Shown one piece after another: positions 1-5,601 of a stretch of DNA of 9,155 nt. The stretch covers positions 10,267 through 19,421 of the forward strand of contig DKMK01000018.1 of assembly GCA_002469545.1 (NCBI GenBank), given 5' to 3'. The notes below the pieces were generated by a model. That model did no database searches. It saw only the letters and a list, made by a program, of their open reading frames with translations, and was not told where the DNA came from. Both the position numbers and the translations under genes were made by a program. The stretch is from Rhodobacterales bacterium UBA7416 (lineage in GTDB: Bacteria > Pseudomonadota > Alphaproteobacteria > Rhodobacterales > Rhodobacteraceae). Positions within the stretch are counted from its first letter, which is position 1. Every line of letters starts with the position of its first letter.

Positions 1-28
1 GCGGGTTCGATTCCCGCCGCCCGCTCCA
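1..28 (+). tRNA. tRNA-Gly, 3' part only (window starts inside it)
   Basis: Bases 1-5 (GCGGG) and 13-17 (CCCGC) form a perfect 5-bp T stem around the loop TTCGATT. Bases 18-24 (CGCCCGC) are the 3' half of the acceptor stem, followed by discriminator T25 and an encoded CCA at 26-28. The implied 5' acceptor strand, GCGGGCG, together with a T discriminator is typical of bacterial tRNA-Gly. The anticodon lies outside the window, so the isotype is inferred from the acceptor stem only; GCC would be the usual anticodon for this acceptor type. Confidence 0.85.
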
Positions 29-94
29 AATAATCCATATACCTCTATAAATATATAGTTTGAGACGTTGAGCTCGAAGCATTTTTCGGAAATT

Positions 95-667
95 CTATTC
101 TAATGGGTCATCAACGCCATCGTCGCTGGGTTCATCAAAATTAAGATGGTCCAAATTTATTAACTTAGACGAAAACCGTGAGGACGTCGCCACAGATTCA
201 TTCAGGGTCAGTGCATTTAAGCCAACCCAATCAAATGCTGGAATGTAAGGAGAGTAAGTTTCAATCAGAAGCAAATGTTCATCAATGCCCAAGTTGGGGA
301 TTGAGTCTTGGATATCTGAAGCCAGAAAACTGGGTTGAGGAACATGGGATGTATCAACAGACCACAGAATGGAAATTACGCCATCATTTTTTTGTACACT
401 CGTTACACGTAGCCAGGTGTCATCCTTGCTTTTGGAGTTTGAAATTGTATCAAAAAGTCCATCTAACGACTGAATAAAGCTATCTTCTACGATCGTTTGG
501 CGTGAAAGTAAGTCCGAAATTGTATAAGTCGCTGTGGTGAATTTCATCCATTTATGGAACGCATCATAAAATACAATCAACGCCATAAACCAGAGCAGTA
601 GAACAGGCAAAATGACCATGAACTCTGTAATCAAAACGCCGTTTTCATTTTTTAAGAATTTTTTCAT
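95..667 (-). CDS. TadE/TadF-type pseudopilin of the Flp (tad) pilus system
   Basis: This 190-residue protein resembles the minor pseudopilins TadE/TadF, which sit in the inner membrane and periplasm and help assemble Flp pili. Residues 1-10 are a short basic leader (MKKFLKNENG). It is followed by VLITEF and then a hydrophobic helix to about residue 33. Glycine 10 followed by Glu at +5 matches the G/XXXXE(F/Y) site cut by the Tad prepilin peptidase (TadV). The rest is a polar, presumably periplasmic domain with an acidic tail. The ATG at 667 directly follows the TAA stop (670-668) of the upstream gene and has no clear Shine-Dalgarno sequence, so translational coupling is likely. It is the last gene of the TadG-TadE-TadE run. 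The family call is firm; TadE versus TadF cannot be separated here. Confidence 0.82.
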   Translation of the reverse strand: MKKFLKNENGVLITEFMVILPVLLLWFMALIVFYDAFHKWMKFTTATYTISDLLSRQTIVEDSFIQSLDGLFDTISNSKSKDDTWLRVTSVQKNDGVISILWSVDTSHVPQPSFLASDIQDSIPNLGIDEHLLLIETYSPYIPAFDWVGLNALTLNESVATSSRFSSKLINLDHLNFDEPSDDGVDDPLE

Positions 668-1237
668 TTATGATGGCTCGTTTATATAAGCGTTATCTGA
701 AACCAATGAAATTCCACCACTGTTGTCGTAGGCAAATGGCATAGCCATAGAAGTTGGTAAAATTGTATCGACGACGACACAGGCACGCATGTACATAACC
801 TGCTGAATGTCTGCCGCACTTCTGTCGCCGTCGATAACCTGTGGCAAATCCGTTAAAGGATCAACTGGACCGGTTCTGTCGATGCAGGCGGCTGACGTGT
901 TTGGAATCCCAGTAATTGCATCCACAGGGATAAGTTCGAGGAATAGAATTTCATTACAATCTTGTATAATGCCGATATTAGAACAAATTGTTTGCTTTAT
1001 ATAATCGTGAGCAAGTGCATTTGTTGAGGCAGAAGCAGGAATGCCATTTACTCTTACGTCTCGCGCGGCGGTTGCAAGCCCATGTTCAAGCATTGCCCAA
1101 CGCATCAACACAAACCCCGTTTCAAGCATCCAACCGAAAATGAACATAAACAGGGTGGTGGCAATCACCATCTCATACGAGGCGACGCCTGCTTCATCTT
1201 TGCTGAACCGATAGGCAATTTTCCTAAACGAAGTCAT
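668..1237 (-). CDS. TadE/TadF-type pseudopilin of the Flp (tad) pilus system
   Basis: A second TadE-like membrane protein of about 189 residues. From the ATG at 1237 it has a 17-residue basic/acidic leader ending in KDEAG, then VASYEM and a hydrophobic helix of about 20 residues. The G/VASYE sequence is again a type IV-b prepilin peptidase site with Glu at +5. The motif AARDVRVNG after the helix is typical of TadE/TadG proteins. Several cysteines in the C-terminal half could form periplasmic disulfides. A GTG at 1258 would add seven residues (MFRNDTP). Neither start has a good ribosome site; I prefer the ATG because the shorter leader fits the family, but the GTG lies only 13 bases after the upstream stop and is possible. 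It lies between the TadG-like gene and another TadE-like gene, all co-directional and almost without gaps. Confidence 0.82.
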   Translation of the reverse strand: MTSFRKIAYRFSKDEAGVASYEMVIATTLFMFIFGWMLETGFVLMRWAMLEHGLATAARDVRVNGIPASASTNALAHDYIKQTICSNIGIIQDCNEILFLELIPVDAITGIPNTSAACIDRTGPVDPLTDLPQVIDGDRSAADIQQVMYMRACVVVDTILPTSMAMPFAYDNSGGISLVSDNAYINEPS

Positions 1238-1271
1238 TGGAGTATCGTTTCTAAACACTGGAATATGTACA

Positions 1272-1772
1272 TCACTTTGTGATTTTTAATTTTTCAACTG
1301 CGGCGCCAATTTCTGCAAAGATGTCTTCTATGTCACCGGGTTCTGCCGTGTGGTAGAATGCTTCGTTGGTTGCGCAGTCCATAAGTGATTGCTGGCCATT
1401 TTGGCTGGCACCATATGCAATCGAAAATATAACGATTCCATTATTTTTGGCAGCCGTGCAAATGTTTGAAAAACGAGTGTTTTTTGTTTCTGGTTCTACT
1501 GTGTCCCAATAATCGCCCAATGTACCACCTGTTTCTAACAACAGTGTTTCAAGTGGAACTTTCGCCCATAGAGTTTTCCAAGTCATTTTTTTCCAAGATG
1601 AACCAGAACCAGACGGTTCATTAAACGTAACGTTGTTTTCACCGGCATTGTACCAACCATGGCTTGGATTGCTTTCATCATCACTTCTGTATTCTGGCTT
1701 AACTTTGTGTTCCGCCACATTTTGTCCGTCGGTGATAATTAACATGACTTTTTGCGTGCTTAATGATTCCAA
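1272..1772 (-). pseudogene. tadG: C-terminal part of the frame-broken TadG-like vWA protein
   Basis: This frame continues the TadG-like protein after a break. It opens with STQKVMLIITDGQN, where the TDG is the usual later metal-binding element of a vWA domain, and ends like other Rhodobacterales TadG proteins (an ICTAAKNNGIVIFSI segment, then a helix ending EKLKITK). It has no start of its own: a TGA in the same frame lies at 1775-1773, the only initiator-like codon is a TTG at 1772, and no ribosome site precedes it. It therefore belongs to the gene that begins at 2788, shifted by one frame. The stop at 1274-1272 is 34 bases before the ATG of the next pseudopilin gene. Unless the frame is restored, this half would not be made. 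Confidence 0.78.
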
Positions 1773-2788
1773 TCAACAGGGCGTTGTGAAAAACCTGGAT
1801 CAACGGATTGCCTGTCTAATGCTAATCCATCCTCATCCCATAACGTTGAAAGATGGTTGATAACTGGGCGGCTACTTGGGTCAAGTAATGCAACACCCCA
1901 TTTGGCCGCAATATCAAGTGACGTACTGCCACGTGATTTCATTGCTTCGAGTTGATCGATCAAAGCCGTTGCGTCCTTTGAAAATGGTAGAATTTGATCA
2001 TATTCTTCTTGGCTACAATGGGGTAGGTCAATATTCCAGACGCCGCCACCTGAGCTTGCATTTTTATAAGCTGCATGCACGGCTTGTTCTTGCAAATTCG
2101 AGGAAAAACCAGTTTCCGCCCAAGCATCATCATACCATTCCGCACAAAAGCTTAATTGATGTTCTGCTGCGCCAAAGGCTGCTTCGTACAGTGCTTTGCC
2201 AGCATTCGTTTGCATATCATAAGGCACTGTCGAAATAGATACGCGGTTGGGGTTCGTATCATCATTTGCGGCCAATATATTCGTATAGAATGACGACAAG
2301 GCAGGGACCAAGCTAGTTAAACGACCACCATTCCCCATTGAATTGGATACATCAATCACGACAGAGATTTCTACATCTGGAACACGCTCTTCAGCGCCGC
2401 TGACAATCTCCATGTCTAAATCAGAAACGCCAAACGCACGCATAAATATTGTATCAACAGTTTGGGATGCAGAAACCTCTACGCGGCGAAATGATGATGT
2501 TGCAATTTCGTCCAAAATTCGAATCTCAACTTTGGGATCCAATTTTGCAGTGTCTAGATAACCATGCACAATGCTGGATGGTGTTTCCACTTGGCGCAAA
2601 GACGCCGCCGATACTGTGGCAATATCAAGTTGTGATTGAATATGTGAGCGCGCTGATTCAAACCGAACTAAGTCAAAGCCAATCCCGCCCAATGACACCA
2701 TAACGACAAACAGCATCGCGATATAAATCGTCATCGATCCTGAGGTGTCAGAAGTGAATTTATCAACTTTGCATCGGATTAACTTCAT
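1760..2788 (-). CDS. tadG: TadG-like pilus assembly protein, N-terminal part (frame broken inside vWA domain)
   Basis: TadG-type proteins anchor in the inner membrane and carry a periplasmic von Willebrand A domain thought to help Flp pilus assembly. Residues 1-17 form a leader, about 18-42 a membrane helix (SMTIYIAMLFVVMVSLGGIG), and the vWA domain starts near residue 137 with VEISVVIDVSNSMG. D146, S148 and S150 are the DxSxS metal site. The frame ends RPVDWNH then TAA at 1762-1760, before the downstream TDG element, so this product (342 residues) is truncated; the missing part follows in another frame at 1772-1272, giving about 505 residues in total. I chose the ATG at 2788 because GGTGA ends four bases upstream at the optimal alignment to 16S rRNA. 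An ATG at 2800 and a TTG at 2806 are in frame but lack a ribosome site. It is the first gene of the tad run. Confidence 0.82.
   Translation of the reverse strand: MKLIRCKVDKFTSDTSGSMTIYIAMLFVVMVSLGGIGFDLVRFESARSHIQSQLDIATVSAASLRQVETPSSIVHGYLDTAKLDPKVEIRILDEIATSSFRRVEVSASQTVDTIFMRAFGVSDLDMEIVSGAEERVPDVEISVVIDVSNSMGNGGRLTSLVPALSSFYTNILAANDDTNPNRVSISTVPYDMQTNAGKALYEAAFGAAEHQLSFCAEWYDDAWAETGFSSNLQEQAVHAAYKNASSGGGVWNIDLPHCSQEEYDQILPFSKDATALIDQLEAMKSRGSTSLDIAAKWGVALLDPSSRPVINHLSTLWDEDGLALDRQSVDPGFSQRPVDWNH
1763..1772 (-). other. Frame break in tadG
   Basis: Both frames are open only here: the downstream frame has a TGA at 1775-1773 and the upstream frame a TAA at 1762-1760. Any change of frame must therefore fall in this 10-base overlap (minus strand TTGGAATCAT). 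There is no X-XXY-YYZ slippery heptamer and no obvious downstream hairpin, which argues against programmed frameshifting and for an indel mutation or a sequence error. Confidence 0.75.
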
Positions 2789-2827
2789 ATTCTCACCCAT
2801 TTTCAAAAAATATACTATACAACTATA

Positions 2828-2856
2828 AGTATAATGAAGAAGTAATGTGGCAGCAA
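2828..2856 (-). promoter_or_regulatory. Candidate promoter for the tad cluster
   Basis: On the minus strand TTGCTG (2856-2851) is separated by exactly 17 bases from TATACT (2833-2828). The -10 is a 5/6 match and the -35 only 3/6. Transcription would begin about 2821, leaving a leader of roughly 30 bases before the ATG at 2788. The surroundings are AT-rich with further TATA-like steps, so the exact element is uncertain. Confidence 0.35.
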
Positions 2857-2907
2857 TGGGGCGAGCAGGCGTTTATTGAAATAAATTACGTCGACAACGA
2901 AAAGTAA
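2845..2907 (+). other. Possible 20-codon small ORF, unproven
   Basis: An ATG at 2845 opens a short + strand frame (MWQQWGEQAF...) ending at TAA 2905-2907. GAAGAAG lies four bases or fewer upstream, and a TATAAT lies at 2830-2835, too close to the ATG for a normal leader and without a matching -35. I recognise no family. It is listed only because the 235-base gap between the tad and ABC genes holds no other coding candidate and ends in a + strand terminator-like hairpin. Confidence 0.12.
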
Positions 2908-3010
2908 ATCGCCTGATATTTTTGCAAATGCATCGTTTGTGAGCTGGTTGAGATTATAAGGATCTGATTATTGACTGTTATCTCTTGCTGCTGTGTTTTT
3001 AGTTTTGAGA

Positions 3011-3043
3011 GCCGCGCAATCCATATCATGCGCGGCCTTTTTT
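3011..3043 (+). terminator. Rho-independent terminator-like hairpin, + strand orientation
   Basis: GCCGCGCA (3011-3018) and TGCGCGGC (3029-3036) are perfect 8-bp complements with a 10-base loop, followed by C and six Ts (3038-3043). The T-tract places it as a terminator for + strand transcription. On the minus strand the hairpin lies just beyond the ATPase stop codon (TAA 3044-3042) but is followed by TCTCAAAACT rather than a U-run, so it would be a poor terminator for the ABC operon, though it may still protect that 3' end. Confidence 0.7.
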
Positions 3044-3782
3044 AGTGTTGTAGAATCTGCCCAAGGAAATTCTGCGTGCGTTTGTTTTGTGGATTATCGA
3101 AGAAGCTGATCGGATCGTTTTCTTCGACGATCAAGCCTTCGTCCATAAAGACAACACGATCGGCAACAGCTTTTGCAAAGCCCATTTCGTGGGTAACACA
3201 AACCATCGTCATGCCGTCATTTGCAAGCTCAACCATGGTGTCCAAAACTTCGGACACCATTTCCGGATCTAATGCAGATGTTGGCTCGTCAAACAACATG
3301 ACTTTGGGTTTCATACATAACGATCGTGCAATCGCCACACGTTGTTGTTGGCCACCAGACAGTTGGCCTGGGTATTTGTCAGCTTGTTCTGGAATACGAA
3401 CACGTTCCAGATACATCATGGCTGTTTCACGGGCTTCTTCTTTGCTTAGTCCACGTACCCACATCGGGCCAGCCATCAGATTCTCTAATATTGTCATGTG
3501 GGGAAACAGGTTGAAGTGTTGGAATACCATTCCAACATCCATGCGCACTTGGTCCACGTTTTTCATTTTGTTGTGCATATCGGTTCCATTCACACGAATG
3601 GTTCCTTTTTGATGCTCTTCGAGGTAATTCAATGTGCGGATCATTGTGGATTTTCCAGAACCTGACGGCCCGCAAACAACAATTCTATCGCCTTCGTTCA
3701 CTGTAAAGTTGAAATCGCGCAAAGCATGGTACGTGCCGTACCATTTGTTCACGTTTATCATTTCAATAATCGGTTGTGACAT
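3042..3782 (-). CDS. Polar amino acid ABC transporter ATP-binding protein (AapP/BztD/GlnQ type)
   Basis: This 246-residue protein is a full-length cytoplasmic ATPase that would drive uptake of polar amino acids. Visible motifs are Walker A GPSGSGKST (38-46), Q-loop Q88 in VFQHFNLFPH, the signature LSGGQQQR (141-148), Walker B VMLFDEP (161-167) and the switch histidine H198 in THEMGFA. The EEHQKG segment after Walker A is typical of the AapP/BztD/GltL group; the exact substrate cannot be told. The ATG at 3782 has AGGAG (3793-3789) six bases upstream, overlapping the permease stop codon, so it is the last gene of the operon. The frame is intact although the permease and binding protein upstream are broken, leaving it without its normal partners here. 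Confidence 0.92.
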   Translation of the reverse strand: MSQPIIEMINVNKWYGTYHALRDFNFTVNEGDRIVVCGPSGSGKSTMIRTLNYLEEHQKGTIRVNGTDMHNKMKNVDQVRMDVGMVFQHFNLFPHMTILENLMAGPMWVRGLSKEEARETAMMYLERVRIPEQADKYPGQLSGGQQQRVAIARSLCMKPKVMLFDEPTSALDPEMVSEVLDTMVELANDGMTMVCVTHEMGFAKAVADRVVFMDEGLIVEENDPISFFDNPQNKRTQNFLGQILQH

Positions 3783-3791
3783 CGTGATCTC

Positions 3792-4342
3792 CTAATGGCT
3801 TGCTGTGCGATAGTGACGTTCGATCCGGCTTTGGATAAGTTCCAAGCACATCGATAGGCACCAATAAATAAGGGCGGCGGTGATCAACATTTCCATGTGG
3901 CGGAAATCTTTATTGCCCAACGTTCGCGCAAGGAACATTAATTCCCATACACCAATGACTGAAACCAACGAGCTGTCTTTGAGCATTGCAATGAATTGAT
4001 TGCCTGTCGGTGGAATAGTCAAGGGCATTGCCTGTGGCAAAATGATACGACGCATTGTTAAGGCAAAACCAAAGCCCATTGATCGCGAGGCTTCCCATTG
4101 GCCTTTGTTGATCGACTGAATGCCTGCGCGAAATATTTCAGTCATATAAGTGTTAGGGCCAGAATGCCAGCAGGGACGGCGTCAATCACATAGCCAAGTT
4201 GCGGAAGGCCAAGATAGATTAAGTAAACCTGCATAAGCAGCGGTAACCCGCGAAAGAATGATGTGTAAAAGCTGGCGATTGCGAATGCGAAGCCATTTGA
4301 TGACAGTTTTGCAACAGCGCCGAAGATTGCGAAGCCCAGTTT
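3792..4342 (-). pseudogene. Amino acid ABC transporter permease remnant (HisM/GlnP type), N-terminus lost and frame broken
   Basis: Two frames together give a recognisable inner-membrane permease. The first, readable from about 4342 to 4157, contains FAIFGAVAKLSSN, then TSFFRGLPLL (the usual FFRGTPLL region) and YLIYLGLPQLGYV; it reaches ALTL and stops at TGA 4144-4142. The second begins at an ATG at 4145 and gives YMTEIFRAGIQSINKGQWEASRSMGF, the conserved EAA loop that contacts the ATPase, then transmembrane segments to the TAG at 3794-3792. Comparison with family members suggests about four residues are missing between ALTL and YMTE, with one base left over. Some 40-60 N-terminal residues, including the first membrane segment, are also absent because of the fusion to the binding-protein gene. 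A working permease from this locus is unlikely. Confidence 0.8.
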
Positions 4343-4473
4343 GCGTCTGTTGCTACTGTTAAGGTGCCAGATGACATCACACGATCAAGTACCTTGTCTG
4401 CGAAGGCGACATTCGACGGCATAGCGAATGCAACACCTGTTGCGAGTGCGAAAATGCATCTGTTAAGTTTCAT
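4219..4473 (-). pseudogene. Amino acid ABC transporter periplasmic binding protein, N-terminal remnant fused out of frame to the permease
   Basis: The frame starts at ATG 4473 with a strong ribosome site (GGAG 4483-4480). Residues 1-25 are a clear Sec signal peptide with a likely cut after AFA (25/26). Mature residues follow as DKVLDRVMSSGTLTVATDANWASQS, the N-terminus of family 3 amino acid binding proteins (compare the common VATDANWAPQS). After about residue 50 the similarity stops: the frame continues as unrelated sequence to TAA near 4219 because the DNA has switched to permease coding sequence read in another frame. Nearly the whole substrate-binding domain (normally more than 200 residues) is missing. 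This was the first gene of the operon. Confidence 0.8.
4324..4342 (-). other. Deletion junction joining binding-protein and permease genes
   Basis: Within this stretch the minus strand reads sensibly in both frames: as NWASQS of the binding protein and as LGFAIF of the permease. The deletion endpoint therefore lies here, and the double fit suggests a short identical stretch was shared by both genes before recombination. The ancestral sequences are not available in the window, so this is inferred from family similarity. Confidence 0.55.
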
Positions 4474-4516
4474 AAATTTCTCCAGATTTAGAGCTGATTT
4501 TTTTCGGGTATTGAAT

Positions 4517-4539
4517 GCCTTTTGATTGGCTCAAAAGGC
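4517..4539. repeat. Perfect 9-bp inverted repeat upstream of the ABC operon
   Basis: GCCTTTTGA (4517-4525) and TCAAAAGGC (4531-4539) are exact complements around the loop TTGGC. It lies 44 bases upstream of the binding-protein ATG on the minus strand and is followed by no T-run in either direction, so it is not an ordinary terminator. It could be an operator or a leader hairpin of the transporter. The 274-base gap 4474-4747 between the divergent genes shows no other clear element; candidate -35/-10 pairs there are weak. Confidence 0.5.
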
Positions 4540-4747
4540 GCCATAACGGTTGATTGGGGTTTGATAAGTAGCAAGTGTTTCGAATTTTGACCGAGGTTTT
4601 CTGATCTACGTCCAACATTTTTTCATGGTGTTGGATGAAATGACGATTACCCAAACTCTTTTATAGATCTTAAATCTAAGAAGAATTCCTTGAGTATTTT
4701 TGCTCGTGGCCATAGCGATAGCATAGAAAAATTCCAAAGGCCCAAAG

Positions 4748-5497
4748 ATGATAGCAAGTTTGATGATGTATGCGCGACCAGAGTTGGCGTTGGCACATAA
4801 GCGATATTGGGAGTTGATCCGCCGGAATTTAACAGCGGTAGGGATCAACAGCCCGATGGAATTATCGCAAGGAGCAGAAGAGTTTTCCGTCTGGAAACAC
4901 CCCGAATTGGTTTTAAGCCAGACTTGTGGCATGCCGTATCGATTATGGTTGCATAACAAAGTGGCGTTGGTTGGAACCCCTGATTTTGGCATTTCTGATT
5001 GCCCTGCCGGTTATTATCGAAGCGCTTTGGTCGTCCGTTCTGACGATCCGCGCAACACGATTGACGCATTTCGCAATGGGGTTTTTGCCTACAATCAAAC
5101 GTTTTCTCAATCCGGCTATGCCGCGGCGTTTTCACATCTTAGGCCGCGTGGGTTTTGGTTCGAGAATCGATTGCACACACAGCAACATATTCTATCTGCG
5201 CTGGCTGTCGCTGAAAGACGGGCAGATATTGCCTCGATTGATGCTGTGAGTTTGCGTCTGATGCAAAAACACGAAGGATTTACCGATGCTTTGCGGGTAT
5301 TGGAATGGACTAAGCCAACACCGGGATTGCCGTTGATCACGGCAAATGGACAAAATGCGGAGTTGATTTTTGATGCTGTTGAAAAGGCAATTGGGCAATT
5401 GTCGGTTTATGACAAAGCGGATTTGGGGCTTATGGGCATTGTGAAAATTCCAACTGATAAATATCTAGAAGTTGCGAACCCACCGCAGAACGGGTGA
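4748..5497 (+). CDS. PhnD/SsuA-family (COG3221-like) substrate-binding protein without signal peptide
   Basis: A 249-residue protein of the phosphonate/phosphate-type binding protein fold. Family landmarks are SQTCGMPYR (58-65) near the first lobe, the YYRSALVVR strand (89-97), NQTFSQSGYAA (116-126), which corresponds to the ligand-contacting serine-rich turn, and ERRADIASIDAVS (157-168), which corresponds to the usual G.ADVA.ID hinge region. It starts MIASLMMYARPELA with no signal peptide or membrane anchor, so as read it is cytoplasmic, unlike transport binding proteins. No permease or ATPase genes for a PhnCDE system adjoin it. AAAGG lies seven bases before the ATG at 4748. It diverges from the decayed amino acid transporter and precedes the H-NOX gene by 104 bases. 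Ligand and role are unknown; similar lone proteins are common in Rhodobacterales. Confidence 0.78.
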   Translation: MIASLMMYARPELALAHKRYWELIRRNLTAVGINSPMELSQGAEEFSVWKHPELVLSQTCGMPYRLWLHNKVALVGTPDFGISDCPAGYYRSALVVRSDDPRNTIDAFRNGVFAYNQTFSQSGYAAAFSHLRPRGFWFENRLHTQQHILSALAVAERRADIASIDAVSLRLMQKHEGFTDALRVLEWTKPTPGLPLITANGQNAELIFDAVEKAIGQLSVYDKADLGLMGIVKIPTDKYLEVANPPQNG

Positions 5498-5520
5498 AAT
5501 TGCGAATAATTCAATGCAAA

Positions 5521-5549
5521 TTGAAAATAGCCAAACACCAAAGTTAAAT
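5521..5549 (+). promoter_or_regulatory. Candidate promoter for the H-NOX / kinase operon
   Basis: TTGAAA (5521-5526; 5/6 match) and TTAAAT (5544-5549; 4/6 match) are 17 bases apart. Transcription would begin near 5556, giving a leader of about 46 bases before the ATG at 5602. Its position also argues against an upstream in-frame ATG at 5548, which would fall inside the -10 element. Confidence 0.45.
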
Positions 5550-5590
5550 GCTTCTTAAGCTCAGCCCGCTAATCCGAACCAGTAATATCT

Positions 5591-5596
5591 TGGAGG
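5591..5596 (+). promoter_or_regulatory. Ribosome binding site that fixes the H-NOX start
   Basis: TGGAGG ends five bases before the ATG at 5602, near-ideal spacing. The upstream in-frame ATG at 5548 has no such site. Confidence 0.85.
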
Positions 5597-5601
5597 TTCG
5601 A

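Noticed and set aside
1..94. Possible integration site: tRNA-Gly 3' end next to accessory-looking genes
   Set aside because: No integrase gene and no second copy of the tRNA 3' end was seen in the window; the adjoining tad genes look like ordinary chromosomal content.
1272..1772. Independent small vWA gene starting at TTG 1772
   Set aside because: It lacks the DxSxS half of the domain, has no ribosome site, and exactly completes the truncated TadG upstream.
1760..1775. Programmed -1 ribosomal frameshift in tadG
   Set aside because: No X-XXY-YYZ heptamer or clear stimulatory hairpin at the overlap, and no precedent for TadG that I know of.
3792..4145. A complete short permease gene starting at ATG 4145
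   Set aside because: It holds only the C-terminal half of a HisM/GlnP-type permease; the matching N-terminal segments are readable upstream in another frame.
4463..4654. Minus-strand ORF of 63 codons just upstream of the binding-protein gene
   Set aside because: No family resemblance, no ribosome site, and it overlaps the binding-protein start and the inverted repeat. It is most likely chance open frame in the operon leader.
5548..5601. Extension of H-NOX to an upstream in-frame ATG (18 more residues)
   Set aside because: The start lies inside a candidate -10 element, has no ribosome site, and the H-NOX family normally begins MKG as at 5602, where TGGAGG is well spaced.
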